From NCBI GenBank assembly GCA_965197375.1, contig CBDAMZ010000008.1, positions 1-64,000 on the forward strand: a stretch of DNA of 64,000 nucleotides. The letters are read 5' to 3'. Positions within the stretch are counted from its first letter, which is position 1, and the number at the start of each line of letters is the position of its first letter. The DNA is from CBDAMZ01 sp965197375 (lineage in GTDB: Bacteria; Acidobacteriota; Vicinamibacteria; Vicinamibacterales; UBA8438). The notes under the pieces are model-generated. The model searched no databases. It was not told the origin of the DNA and saw only the letters and a program-made list of their open reading frames with translations. The translations under genes and the position numbers were made by a program. Positions 34,374 to 42,330 of the stretch are shown in pieces.

Positions 34374-35621
34374 CTAGTACAGGAGGAATTTTTGCCGCAC
34401 GTCCTTAAAACGTGTCACCTCGACCTCCCAGGTTGCTGCGATTTCGACTACTGGCATGTCGGCCTCGATTTGTGTCCGGAGTCGGTCTGAACCAGACAGA
34501 ATGTCGATCGGGGGTTTCTCGTGCTCGTATTCGTACGGCGGGTCGCGCCATGCGAATGTGTCGGCTGCCGCATGTCGGCACGCGTTGATGACCGCCACGC
34601 CGGTGAGGACCGGTCTGAAGGTTCGCCGGTCCGTAACGTGGATCTGACAGCCGCCGCACGGCCGTCTCGCATGTTTGTGAAAGGTCGGTTCGAAGGTCAC
34701 GGGGCGAAAGTGGACGCCTGAGAGCGACTGCGCGTTCAACCGGGTTGCCACCTTGTCGGCGTCGATCCACGGTGCGCCCACGAGCTCGAACGGTCTGGTC
34801 GTGCCACGACCCTCGGAGAGATTCGTCCCTTCTAGCAACACGCCCCCCGGATAGACGATGGCGCTGTCGAGCGTGGGTAGGTTTGGGGACGGCATGATCC
34901 ACGGGCACCCAGTGTCGTCCTGGCACATCCTCCGCGACCAGCCCTCGAGTGACACGACATCCAGGTCCGCGCCGATGTGGAAGTGCTCGTTGAAGAGCCG
35001 TGCTAGTTCTCCGATCGTCATCCCGTGTCGAATCGGAATGGGGAACTGCCCGACGAACGATTCGCAACCCGGTTGCAGGACCGGGCCCTCGACCGCGTCA
35101 CCGCCGATCGGGTTCGGCCGATCGCACACAACCACACGTACCTGGTGGCGTGCCCCAGCCCGAAGACAATTGGTCATCGTATGCACGTAGGTGTAGATTC
35201 TGGTGCCGACATCCTGAAGGTCGATCACCAGTACGTCGAGGCCGTCCAACATCTCTGCCGTCGGTTCGCGCGTTTCACTGTAGAGCGAGTAGATAGGGAC
35301 GTCGACGCGTGAGTGTCGCGCGTGAGGCGTTTCCACCATATTTTCTTGGGCGTCGGCGTGGTAACCGTGCTGTGGGCCAAACAACGCAGCGAGCGTGACA
35401 TTAGGTTGTTGCGCCAGACGATCAGTGATGTGCTGAAAGTCGGCACCGACTGAGGCGGGGTTCGCCACGAGCCCAACGCGCTTACCGACGAGCTCGTTCG
35501 AGGCGAGCAGGCGTTCGGAGCCGAGCGTTACGGGCACGGGGGGATTATAGACGTCGGAAGCCGAGGGCAGAAGGTTGCTGTCTGCAAGAGCCGGTGAGAG
35601 GTTGCGTGGTATCATTGCCAC
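34374..35621 (-). CDS. DUF1343 protein, exo-beta-N-acetylmuramidase (NamZ) family
   Basis: A 415-residue protein of the DUF1343/NamZ family. Family motifs: VGLVANPASVG at the N-terminal domain, ALFGPQHGYHADAQE, DLQDVGTRIYTYV, CDRPNPIGG and IRHGMTIGELARLFNE. NamZ releases N-acetylmuramic acid from muropeptide glycans, placing this gene in cell-wall recycling or peptidoglycan use. There is no obvious signal peptide. The first 25 residues look weakly conserved, so the true start may be later. Divergent from the methylase gene by 18 bp. Confidence 0.85.
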   Translation of the reverse strand: MAMIPRNLSPALADSNLLPSASDVYNPPVPVTLGSERLLASNELVGKRVGLVANPASVGADFQHITDRLAQQPNVTLAALFGPQHGYHADAQENMVETPHARHSRVDVPIYSLYSETREPTAEMLDGLDVLVIDLQDVGTRIYTYVHTMTNCLRAGARHQVRVVVCDRPNPIGGDAVEGPVLQPGCESFVGQFPIPIRHGMTIGELARLFNEHFHIGADLDVVSLEGWSRRMCQDDTGCPWIMPSPNLPTLDSAIVYPGGVLLEGTNLSEGRGTTRPFELVGAPWIDADKVATRLNAQSLSGVHFRPVTFEPTFHKHARRPCGGCQIHVTDRRTFRPVLTGVAVINACRHAAADTFAWRDPPYEYEHEKPPIDILSGSDRLRTQIEADMPVVEIAATWEVEVTRFKDVRQKFLLY

Positions 35622-35639
35622 CGCCTTAGGCTCAAGCGG

Positions 35640-36611
35640 ATGGCTGGTCTTCCTATTTCGGCCCCACCGTTACAACTAGCGGTTCCGTCACTCACTGATC
35701 CCCCGAAACCGTTTTTAAAGTGGGCGGGTGGGAAACGTCAACTACTTAAGTCGATCCGACCGTTCTATCCAGAGCGGTTTGAGAACTACTTCGAGCCATT
35801 CGTTGGCAGCGGAGCGGTCTTCTTCGACCTGTACAGCCGAGGTCTCTTGTATGACAAGCGGACTGTCCTCATGGACAATAACGCGGACCTCATCGGAACC
35901 TATGTCATGGTCCGCGATCACGTCGACAACGTCATTCGTGCATTGAGAAGGTTCGCTCGCCAACATAAACAGGACCCGGAGAAGTTTTACTACGCGGTTC
36001 GCGACAAACGGTTCAACCCCAAACGCAAGCGGGCGTGGAATGGTCGCCCACCGAGCGCTGCTGGCTACACGCCGTCGCTAGCGGCAATGCTAATCTACCT
36101 AAATAGGACTGGTTTCAACGGCCTATTCAGACTCAACTCTCGGGGTATGTTTAACGTTCCAGCAGGTCGTTATGCCAATCCGAAGATCTGCGACAGCGCT
36201 AGTCTGAAAGCGGTCTCGGCTGCACTCTCGACGCTAGAAATTGAGGTCGTTCAGAACGTCTTTGAGGCGGTCAGAGACATGGCGCGTCCGGGAGACTTTG
36301 TGTACTTCGATCCGCCCTACGCGCCATTAAGTCGCACAGCGAATTTCACATCCTATACCGCTGGCGGCTTTAATATTCGAGCACAGCAACAGCTTCAGCG
36401 GCTCGTTGTCGATCTTGCGCGGCAAGGCTGTAAGGTCTTGCTAAGCAATTCCACCGCTCCAGAGATTTCCAAGCTGTACGAATGCAATCGCGACGCTCGC
36501 GCCGAAGGCCTGCGGGCGTACCGGGTACCTGCAAAGAGGGCTATTAACTCGAACGCCTCAGCTCGCGGTGCAATTGACGAGTACCTGATTACGAACATTT
36601 CGCCGCGTTAG
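35640..36611 (+). CDS. Dam-family adenine-N6 DNA methyltransferase (D12 class)
   Basis: A 323-residue D12-class methyltransferase. It has the SAM motif FLKWAGGKRQLL, the EPFVGSGAVFFDL segment and the catalytic DPPY in YFDPPYAPLSR. The target is likely GATC as in Dam, inferred from family. No restriction endonuclease is next to it, so it looks like an orphan methylase. Codon use appears richer in A/T at third positions than the flanking genes, which suggests acquisition by transfer. Length is somewhat above E. coli Dam, with an N-terminal extension of about 20 residues. Confidence 0.85.
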   Translation: MAGLPISAPPLQLAVPSLTDPPKPFLKWAGGKRQLLKSIRPFYPERFENYFEPFVGSGAVFFDLYSRGLLYDKRTVLMDNNADLIGTYVMVRDHVDNVIRALRRFARQHKQDPEKFYYAVRDKRFNPKRKRAWNGRPPSAAGYTPSLAAMLIYLNRTGFNGLFRLNSRGMFNVPAGRYANPKICDSASLKAVSAALSTLEIEVVQNVFEAVRDMARPGDFVYFDPPYAPLSRTANFTSYTAGGFNIRAQQQLQRLVVDLARQGCKVLLSNSTAPEISKLYECNRDARAEGLRAYRVPAKRAINSNASARGAIDEYLITNISPR

Positions 36612-36635
36612 AGCGTCGGGGGTGAGAGAGGTCGG

Positions 36636-37799
36636 ATGGTCGCATCGAAGGCCGAGCTTCACCAGGATCTCCGGAGCGCCGTCGGCGATCTCTGCCGGCG
36701 GTTTTCGGCCAGCTACTGGCGAGAGCTAGACAGCCAGCGGGCCTACCCGGAGGCGTTCGTCCGCACCTTGACCGATGCCGGATATTTGGCTGCCCTCATC
36801 CCGGAGGAATACGGTGGCTCGGGCCTTGGTGTCGCGGAGGCGTCGATTATCCTGGAGGAGATTAATCGATCGGGTGGCAATGCGGCTGCTTGTCATGCCC
36901 AGATGTACATCATGGGCACGCTTCTGCGGCACGGATCCGACGCGCAGAAGCGCGAGCACCTCCCGAAGATCGCGGCCGGAGAGCGGCGCCTGCAGGCGTT
37001 CGCGGTGACCGAGCCGACCACCGGGACCGACACGACGCAGCTAAAAACGATGGCGGTCCGCGATGGCGACCACTACATCGTCAACGGACAGAAGGTCTGG
37101 ATCTCCCGTGCCGAATACTCGGACCTCATGCTGCTTGTTGCCCGGACGACTCCCCTCGAAGAGGTTAAGAAGAAAACTGAGGGGCTCTCGGTGTTCCTCG
37201 TGGATCTTCGGACGGCCGTTGGACACGGGGTCACGATACGACCACTGCGAACCATGATGAATCACGCGACGACCGAGGTGTTTTTCGATAACCTCAAAGT
37301 GCCAGTCGCGAACCGGGTCGGCGAGGAGGGTCAGGGGTTCCGGTATCTGATCGACGGTTTAAATGCCGAGCGGATTCTGATCGCGGCCGAATGCATTGGT
37401 GACGGGCGCTGGTTTGTTGAGCGCGCGGTCCGCTACGCCAACGAACGTATTGTCTTCAGTCGTCCGATCGGCCAGAACCAGGGCATCCAATTCCCGGTGG
37501 CGCGGACACACGTCAACGTTGAAGCGGCTAATCTCATGCGCATTCGTGCCGCCGAACTGTTCGACAGCGGGCAGCCCTGTGGTGCCGAGGCGAACATGGC
37601 GAAGCTATTGGCAGCCGATGCTTCCTGGGAGGCCGCCAACGTCGCCGTCCAGACCTATGGCGGCTTCGGCTTTGCGGAGGAGTACGACGTAGAGCGCAAG
37701 TTCCGCGAGACTCGTCTGTATCAGGTGGCCCCGATCTCCACCAACATGATCCTGTCCTACATAGGCGAGCACGTGCTCGGTCTCCCCAGGTCGTTCTAA
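36636..37799 (+). CDS. Acyl-CoA dehydrogenase
   Basis: A 387-residue flavoprotein that introduces an alpha-beta double bond in an acyl-CoA. It has LIPEEYGGSGLG, the FAD-binding FAVTEPTTGTDTTQLKT, the KVWISRAEYSDLMLLVAR region and the C-terminal QTYGGFGFAEEYDVERKFRE (with catalytic-region Glu-Glu). The 1-bp overlap with the CoA-transferase supports co-transcription. Substrate unknown; given the neighbours, methylsuccinyl-CoA or another short branched acyl-CoA is possible. Confidence 0.9.
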   Translation: MVASKAELHQDLRSAVGDLCRRFSASYWRELDSQRAYPEAFVRTLTDAGYLAALIPEEYGGSGLGVAEASIILEEINRSGGNAAACHAQMYIMGTLLRHGSDAQKREHLPKIAAGERRLQAFAVTEPTTGTDTTQLKTMAVRDGDHYIVNGQKVWISRAEYSDLMLLVARTTPLEEVKKKTEGLSVFLVDLRTAVGHGVTIRPLRTMMNHATTEVFFDNLKVPVANRVGEEGQGFRYLIDGLNAERILIAAECIGDGRWFVERAVRYANERIVFSRPIGQNQGIQFPVARTHVNVEAANLMRIRAAELFDSGQPCGAEANMAKLLAADASWEAANVAVQTYGGFGFAEEYDVERKFRETRLYQVAPISTNMILSYIGEHVLGLPRSF

Positions 37800-38977
37800 T
37801 GCTGCCGCTCGACGGGGTGATGGTGGTGGCCTTGGAGCAGGCGGTGGCGGCACCGCTAGCGACGCGGCAGCTGGCGGATCTCGGCGCGCGGGTCATCAAG
37901 GTTGAGCGCCCGAGGGTTGGTGACTTTTCGCGTTCCTACGACCGGACGGTGAACGGCCTCTCCAGCCACTTTGTCTGGCTCGGCCGCTCCAAGGAATCAC
38001 TTACCCTCGACCTGAAACGACCCGAAGCCCGAGACGTGCTAGCTCGGCTGCTGGCTAAAGCGGACGTCTTTGTTCAGAACCTGGCGCCCGGCGCCGCCGA
38101 ACGCCTCGGCCTCGGCGTGAAGCCGCTCCGCCGGACCTATCCCCAACTGATCATCTGTGGCGTCTCCGGTTACGGCACGACCGGTCCGTATCGCAATAGG
38201 AAGGCCTACGATCTACTCGTGCAAGCTGAGTCGGGACTCGTCTCGATCACCGGGCCGGAAGCCGAGCCGGCGAAGGCGGCGATCTCGGTCGCCGACATTG
38301 CCGCTGGTATGTACGCCTACACGGGGATTCTGACCGCCCTTCTTATGCGCGGGCGGACCGGAAACGGGACGTCAATAGAGGTCTCGATGCTCGAAGCCCT
38401 CGGTGAGTGGATGGGGTTTCCGCTGTACTACACGACCTATGGGGGTTCGCCCCCACCGCGCAGTGGGGCCCGGCACGCAGCGATTGCGCCTTACGGTCCG
38501 TTTGCCGGCGCCGACGGGGAGGTGGTCTACCTCGGGGTGCAGAACGAGCGCGAATGGGTGGCGTTTTGTGAGCAGGTCCTCCAGCAATCCCAGCTGGCGG
38601 CCGACCCGCGCTTTAACTCCAACGCGAGGCGGGTCGAGAACCTCACAGCGCTCCATGGCGAGATCGATGCCGTTCTCACTAAGTTGCCGGCGGCCGCTAT
38701 CCTCGAGCGACTCGACCAGGCCAAAATTGCCCACGCGCGGCTGAATTCGGTCCAGCAATTCGCGGATCACCCCCAACTGCGCACCCGCGATCGGTGGCGG
38801 GAGGTGCAATCGAGCGTGGGGCCGATCCGGGTAACGGTGCCACCGGCAACCATCGAGGGAGTAGATGTTCGAATGGATCCAATCCCGGCTGTTGGCGAGC
38901 ACACCGATCGGATCTTGGGCGAGCTTGGGTATGATCCAGACACCGTCTCGACGTGGCGCGAGGCAGGTGTCGTCTAG
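37799..38977 (+). CDS. CaiB/BaiF-family (class III) CoA-transferase
   Basis: A 392-residue class III CoA-transferase. It begins LPLDGVMVVALEQAVAAP, has DLGARVIKVERP and the KAYDLLVQAESGL segment with the catalytic aspartate (around residue 140), plus IEVSMLEALGEW. It moves CoA between dicarboxylates or other acids. It shares the last base of the acyl-CoA dehydrogenase stop codon with its own ATG. Likely part of a C5 or similar acid-degradation route. Confidence 0.9.
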   Translation: MLPLDGVMVVALEQAVAAPLATRQLADLGARVIKVERPRVGDFSRSYDRTVNGLSSHFVWLGRSKESLTLDLKRPEARDVLARLLAKADVFVQNLAPGAAERLGLGVKPLRRTYPQLIICGVSGYGTTGPYRNRKAYDLLVQAESGLVSITGPEAEPAKAAISVADIAAGMYAYTGILTALLMRGRTGNGTSIEVSMLEALGEWMGFPLYYTTYGGSPPPRSGARHAAIAPYGPFAGADGEVVYLGVQNEREWVAFCEQVLQQSQLAADPRFNSNARRVENLTALHGEIDAVLTKLPAAAILERLDQAKIAHARLNSVQQFADHPQLRTRDRWREVQSSVGPIRVTVPPATIEGVDVRMDPIPAVGEHTDRILGELGYDPDTVSTWREAGVV

Positions 38978-39044
38978 AGCCAGCAAGTTCGAATGTCCGG
39001 ACACTAAGACCAAGCAGGTTCGAATTTTAGGATCGGATTGGCGT

Positions 39045-39554
39045 ATGGTGGTGAAACAAGGGTGGACCGGCCGAGTCTACGAAGACTTCGAGGTCGGTGA
39101 TGTCTACCCGCACCCCCTTGGCCGGACGGTTATCGCCGCCGACAACATTTGGTTTACCCTGCTGACTCAGAACTCCAACCCGATTCACTTCGACCACGCC
39201 TATGCGGCGAAGACAGAGTTTCGCAAGCCGCTCGTTGATTCGACATTCACGCTGGCGCTCGTGACTGGACAGTCGACCATCGATCTATCAGTGAACGCCA
39301 TGGCAAATCTGGGGTGGACCGATGTACGGCTTCCTAATCCCGTTTTCGAAGGGGATACCATCTACTCGCGCAGCGAGGTGCTTTCCAAACGAGAGTCCAA
39401 ATCACGGTCCAATGTGGGTATTGTGTCGGTAAGGACGACGGGATTCAATCAAGACGGCACAGTAGTCATCGAGTTTAAACGGACGTTCATGGTCTACAGA
39501 TGTGGGCACGTGCCGGAGTCAGTCCGCGTGCGACCATTAGAGCCGAAGGCGTAG
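39045..39554 (+). CDS. MaoC-family dehydratase (hot-dog hydratase)
   Basis: A single hot-dog MaoC domain of 169 residues from the ATG at 39045. The hydratase motif is QNSNPIHFDHAYAAKTEF, with the catalytic Asn/His positions of (R)-hydratases. It is followed by PLVDSTFTLALVTG and the beta-sheet PNPVFEGDTIYSRSEV. It hydrates enoyl-CoA double bonds; mesaconyl-CoA hydratase belongs to this group. Upstream it is separated from the CoA-transferase by 67 bp. A longer reading to 38865 is rejected since it overlaps the transferase. Confidence 0.88.
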   Translation: MVVKQGWTGRVYEDFEVGDVYPHPLGRTVIAADNIWFTLLTQNSNPIHFDHAYAAKTEFRKPLVDSTFTLALVTGQSTIDLSVNAMANLGWTDVRLPNPVFEGDTIYSRSEVLSKRESKSRSNVGIVSVRTTGFNQDGTVVIEFKRTFMVYRCGHVPESVRVRPLEPKA

Positions 39555-39580
39555 ACATCTCTCAGGAAGAAACGCGAGAC

Positions 39581-41002
39581 GTGCGACAAAAAGTGGATGC
39601 ACGCGTGTCAAGCAGAGCCTGGACGGTGGTGGCCCTTGCCGTGTCGGTGATCTGGACTGGGGCAGTTGTGGCTTGTAGTCAGGGATCCGACACGTTGGTC
39701 GAAGGCGACCTGGCGTTCGTGAACGTCAACGTACTGCCCATGGACCGCGAGCGGCTGCTCGAGCATCAGACGGTTGTCATCAACGGTGGACGCATCGTGG
39801 CACTCGGGCGGTCGGACGAGGTGGTACTGGCCGAAGGGATTGAGGTGATCGAGGCGGAGGACCAGCACTTGATGCCTGGGCTGACAGAGATGCACGGCCA
39901 TCTGCCGACTTCTCAGATGTCTGACGCGGACACGAGAAATCTCCTTTTTTTGTATGTCGAAAATGGTGTCACCACGGTTCGCGGAATGCAGGGGACCCCG
40001 TCACAGTTTGATCTACGGGATCAAATTTCCCGTGGCCTGCTCCTCGGACCGCGGCTGTATCTTGGCAGCGTCTCGATGAACGGCACGCGGGTGACGTCGC
40101 CGGAACAGGCTGAGCAGCTTACTCGCGAGCACAAGGTAGCCGGCTACGACCTAATCAAAGCACACGAGGGGCTGACGCCGGAGACGTTCGAAGCACTAGC
40201 CCGGACGGCCGAGGAGGTCGGTATTCTCTTTGGCGGACACGTTTCGGATCACGTCGGCTTGCAGCACGCTCTGGCGTCCGGTCAAGTGTCGATTGATCAC
40301 CTTGATAATTACGTGGAGGCACTGGCGCCAGAAGATGATCGCGCGGATGAAAACCGAGGGTTACGTGGAGTCGGCTTGCTACTTAAGCGTGTCGATGAGT
40401 CGCGGATCCCAGAGCTCGTGCAGGCGACCGTTGCCGCAGGCACCTGGGTGGTTCCGACAATGGTGCTTTGGGAGACCGCCTTCTTTAACGATCGCGGCTC
40501 GGCCGAGGTGCTGCCCGAGCGTCCCGAGGTTAGGTACATGCCGCCGGAGACGGTTGGACGTTGGAAGCAAGCGGTCGATGGACGGCTGGCCAGCACCGAC
40601 ATTGAGACGAATCGGGCGGTGGCAACGCTTCGCCGGACGATCCTCAAAGCGTTGCATGATGACGGCGCCAACATCGCGCTTGGCACCGACTCTCCGCAGA
40701 TTTTCAGCGTGCCTGGATTTGCCATCCATCACGAGATGGGGCTGTATGTTGACATCGGGATGACGCCGTACGACGTTCTGGAAATCTGGACGCGCAGGCC
40801 TGCTGAGTATTTCAACGCGACCGACGACTTTGGAACTGTCGCCGTCGGCCAGCGAGCCGACCTGATCGTGCTGACGGCAAATCCGCTCGAGAACGTTGCC
40901 GACGCAGCAAGGAGAGCCGGGGTCATGCTAAATGGGCGATGGATTCCCGAGGACGCAATCCAGTGCCGCCTCGCGGAGATCGCGACCTTCTATGGGAACT
41001 AG
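39581..41002 (+). CDS. Lipoprotein-type amidohydrolase
   Basis: A 473-residue amidohydrolase-superfamily protein from the GTG at 39581 (AGGAAG upstream). The signal peptide ends in a lipobox-like VVAC-SQGSD, so it is probably lipidated in the envelope. Metal motifs: EMHGHLP (H-x-H), LIKAHEG (candidate carbamylated lysine), GGHVSDH, and ALGTDSP (final Asp). Members hydrolyse imides, dipeptides or cyclic amides. It interrupts the CoA gene block and may be a functional outsider. Confidence 0.85.
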   Translation: MRQKVDARVSSRAWTVVALAVSVIWTGAVVACSQGSDTLVEGDLAFVNVNVLPMDRERLLEHQTVVINGGRIVALGRSDEVVLAEGIEVIEAEDQHLMPGLTEMHGHLPTSQMSDADTRNLLFLYVENGVTTVRGMQGTPSQFDLRDQISRGLLLGPRLYLGSVSMNGTRVTSPEQAEQLTREHKVAGYDLIKAHEGLTPETFEALARTAEEVGILFGGHVSDHVGLQHALASGQVSIDHLDNYVEALAPEDDRADENRGLRGVGLLLKRVDESRIPELVQATVAAGTWVVPTMVLWETAFFNDRGSAEVLPERPEVRYMPPETVGRWKQAVDGRLASTDIETNRAVATLRRTILKALHDDGANIALGTDSPQIFSVPGFAIHHEMGLYVDIGMTPYDVLEIWTRRPAEYFNATDDFGTVAVGQRADLIVLTANPLENVADAARRAGVMLNGRWIPEDAIQCRLAEIATFYGN

Positions 41003-41097
41003 TGCGTAACCGACCTGATAATCTGGTTACACAGCTGCTGATATTTGTGCGCGATAGGCTAGAACGACCAGAACACTAGCGGTCGCGTTCCGTCACG

Positions 41098-41979
41098 ATG
41101 ACCAGGCCGTCTCGCGTGCGGCGTAGCATCCTCTTCGTACCGGCGATCCGGCCCGATCGCTATCCGAAGGCACTGTCTACCGGTGCCGATGCCGTCTGCA
41201 TCGATCTGGAGGATGGTGTGGCCTGCGGTGCCAAGGATGACGCGCGGCAGGCCGCCTTGTCGTTACTTACCAAGCGTGAGCCCACTCGGGCAGAAGTCAT
41301 TCTCCGGATCAACGACCCGAAGACAGATCTGGGACAGATCGACCTCGAGGCCCTGCGCGAAGCCGGCGTTCGACCTGACGCTCTCATGTTGCCTAAGGTC
41401 GCTGGCGCAGACGACATCAAGCAGGTCGAGTCGTACCTCGCCGCCTCGCTTCCGGAGCTTCCCTTGGTAGTCATGGTCGAGAGCGCGGCAGGGCTGGCCG
41501 CGGCTGAGGGGATCGCGGCGGCGACGCCGAACGTGGCGGCGGTGTTCTTTGGTGCCATTGACTTTTCTGCTGACGTGGGGTGCGAGGTGGATTGGGACGC
41601 GTTGCTCTATGCCCGCTCGCGGGTGGTGCTAGCTGCCGCGCTCGCGGGGGTGAGCGCGTTGGACTCCCCCTTCATGGATGTTCCAGCACTCGAGGTGCTC
41701 TCGGATGAATGCCGCCGCGCTCGTCGCGTCGGGTTCACCGGGAAGGCCGCCATTCACCCGACCCAGGTTTCAGCCATTCAGGGCGCGTTCTCGCCAACAC
41801 CAGACGCCGTAGCGTGGGCCCGTAAGATCGTTGGTGCTTACGAACGGAATAGAGGTGGCGTCTTACTCGTCGATGGGCAGCTCATCGAACGGCCAGTTAT
41901 CGCGGCGGCCGAACGAACGCTGGCGATTGCCTCAAAGGTGGAAACGGCTGATTCGTTTAAGGAGAATGGCGAGGTTTAA
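41098..41979 (+). CDS. HpcH/HpaI-type CoA ester lyase (citrate lyase beta/malyl-CoA lyase family)
   Basis: A 293-residue TIM-barrel lyase. It has RRSILFVPAIRPDRYPKAL, the metal motif DAVCIDLEDGVACGAK, LPKVAGADDIKQVE, MVESAAGLAAAEGIA and FFGAIDFSADVGC. It cleaves CoA esters such as malyl-, methylmalyl- or citramalyl-CoA into acetyl- or propionyl-CoA plus glyoxylate or pyruvate. Together with the upstream dehydrogenase, transferase and MaoC hydratase it would complete a C5-dicarboxylate pathway. Confidence 0.9.
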   Translation: MTRPSRVRRSILFVPAIRPDRYPKALSTGADAVCIDLEDGVACGAKDDARQAALSLLTKREPTRAEVILRINDPKTDLGQIDLEALREAGVRPDALMLPKVAGADDIKQVESYLAASLPELPLVVMVESAAGLAAAEGIAAATPNVAAVFFGAIDFSADVGCEVDWDALLYARSRVVLAAALAGVSALDSPFMDVPALEVLSDECRRARRVGFTGKAAIHPTQVSAIQGAFSPTPDAVAWARKIVGAYERNRGGVLLVDGQLIERPVIAAAERTLAIASKVETADSFKENGEV

Positions 41980-42330
41980 CCAAGTGTTAGTCAGCCAAGC
42001 GCACCCGCTACGTCAGCGGCCTTTCACGGTTTGTTGCGCACGCTTCGTGAGCGCGCATACCACGAAACCTTGGACGGGCGCGTGTGAGGCGACGTCGACC
42101 ACAGGGGCCAGTGCCCCCCCGCGTCTTTTCCGTCCCCTCGTACGCGAGACGGTCCTGCACGGCCGGCCGATAGGCCTTCCCGATTCCCTCAATCATCGCG
42201 CCCTCGTGTCAGACGGTAGTCCGGCCCATCATCTCGAGAGTCTCCAAGATTGGCTGGGTGCGGAGCTGCGCGACACGGAGATATCGTGTGCTGCGGTTGG
42301 TGGCCTTCGCGACTGCGTGGTCAAGGCAGG
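41980..42330. other. Intergenic stretch between convergent genes
   Basis: About 350 bases between the lyase and the M1 peptidase, which face each other. A short plus-strand frame reads LRTLRERAYHETLDGRV then stops near 42090, and may be a tail of a lost gene, but I cannot identify it. Nothing else is supported. Confidence 0.35.
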
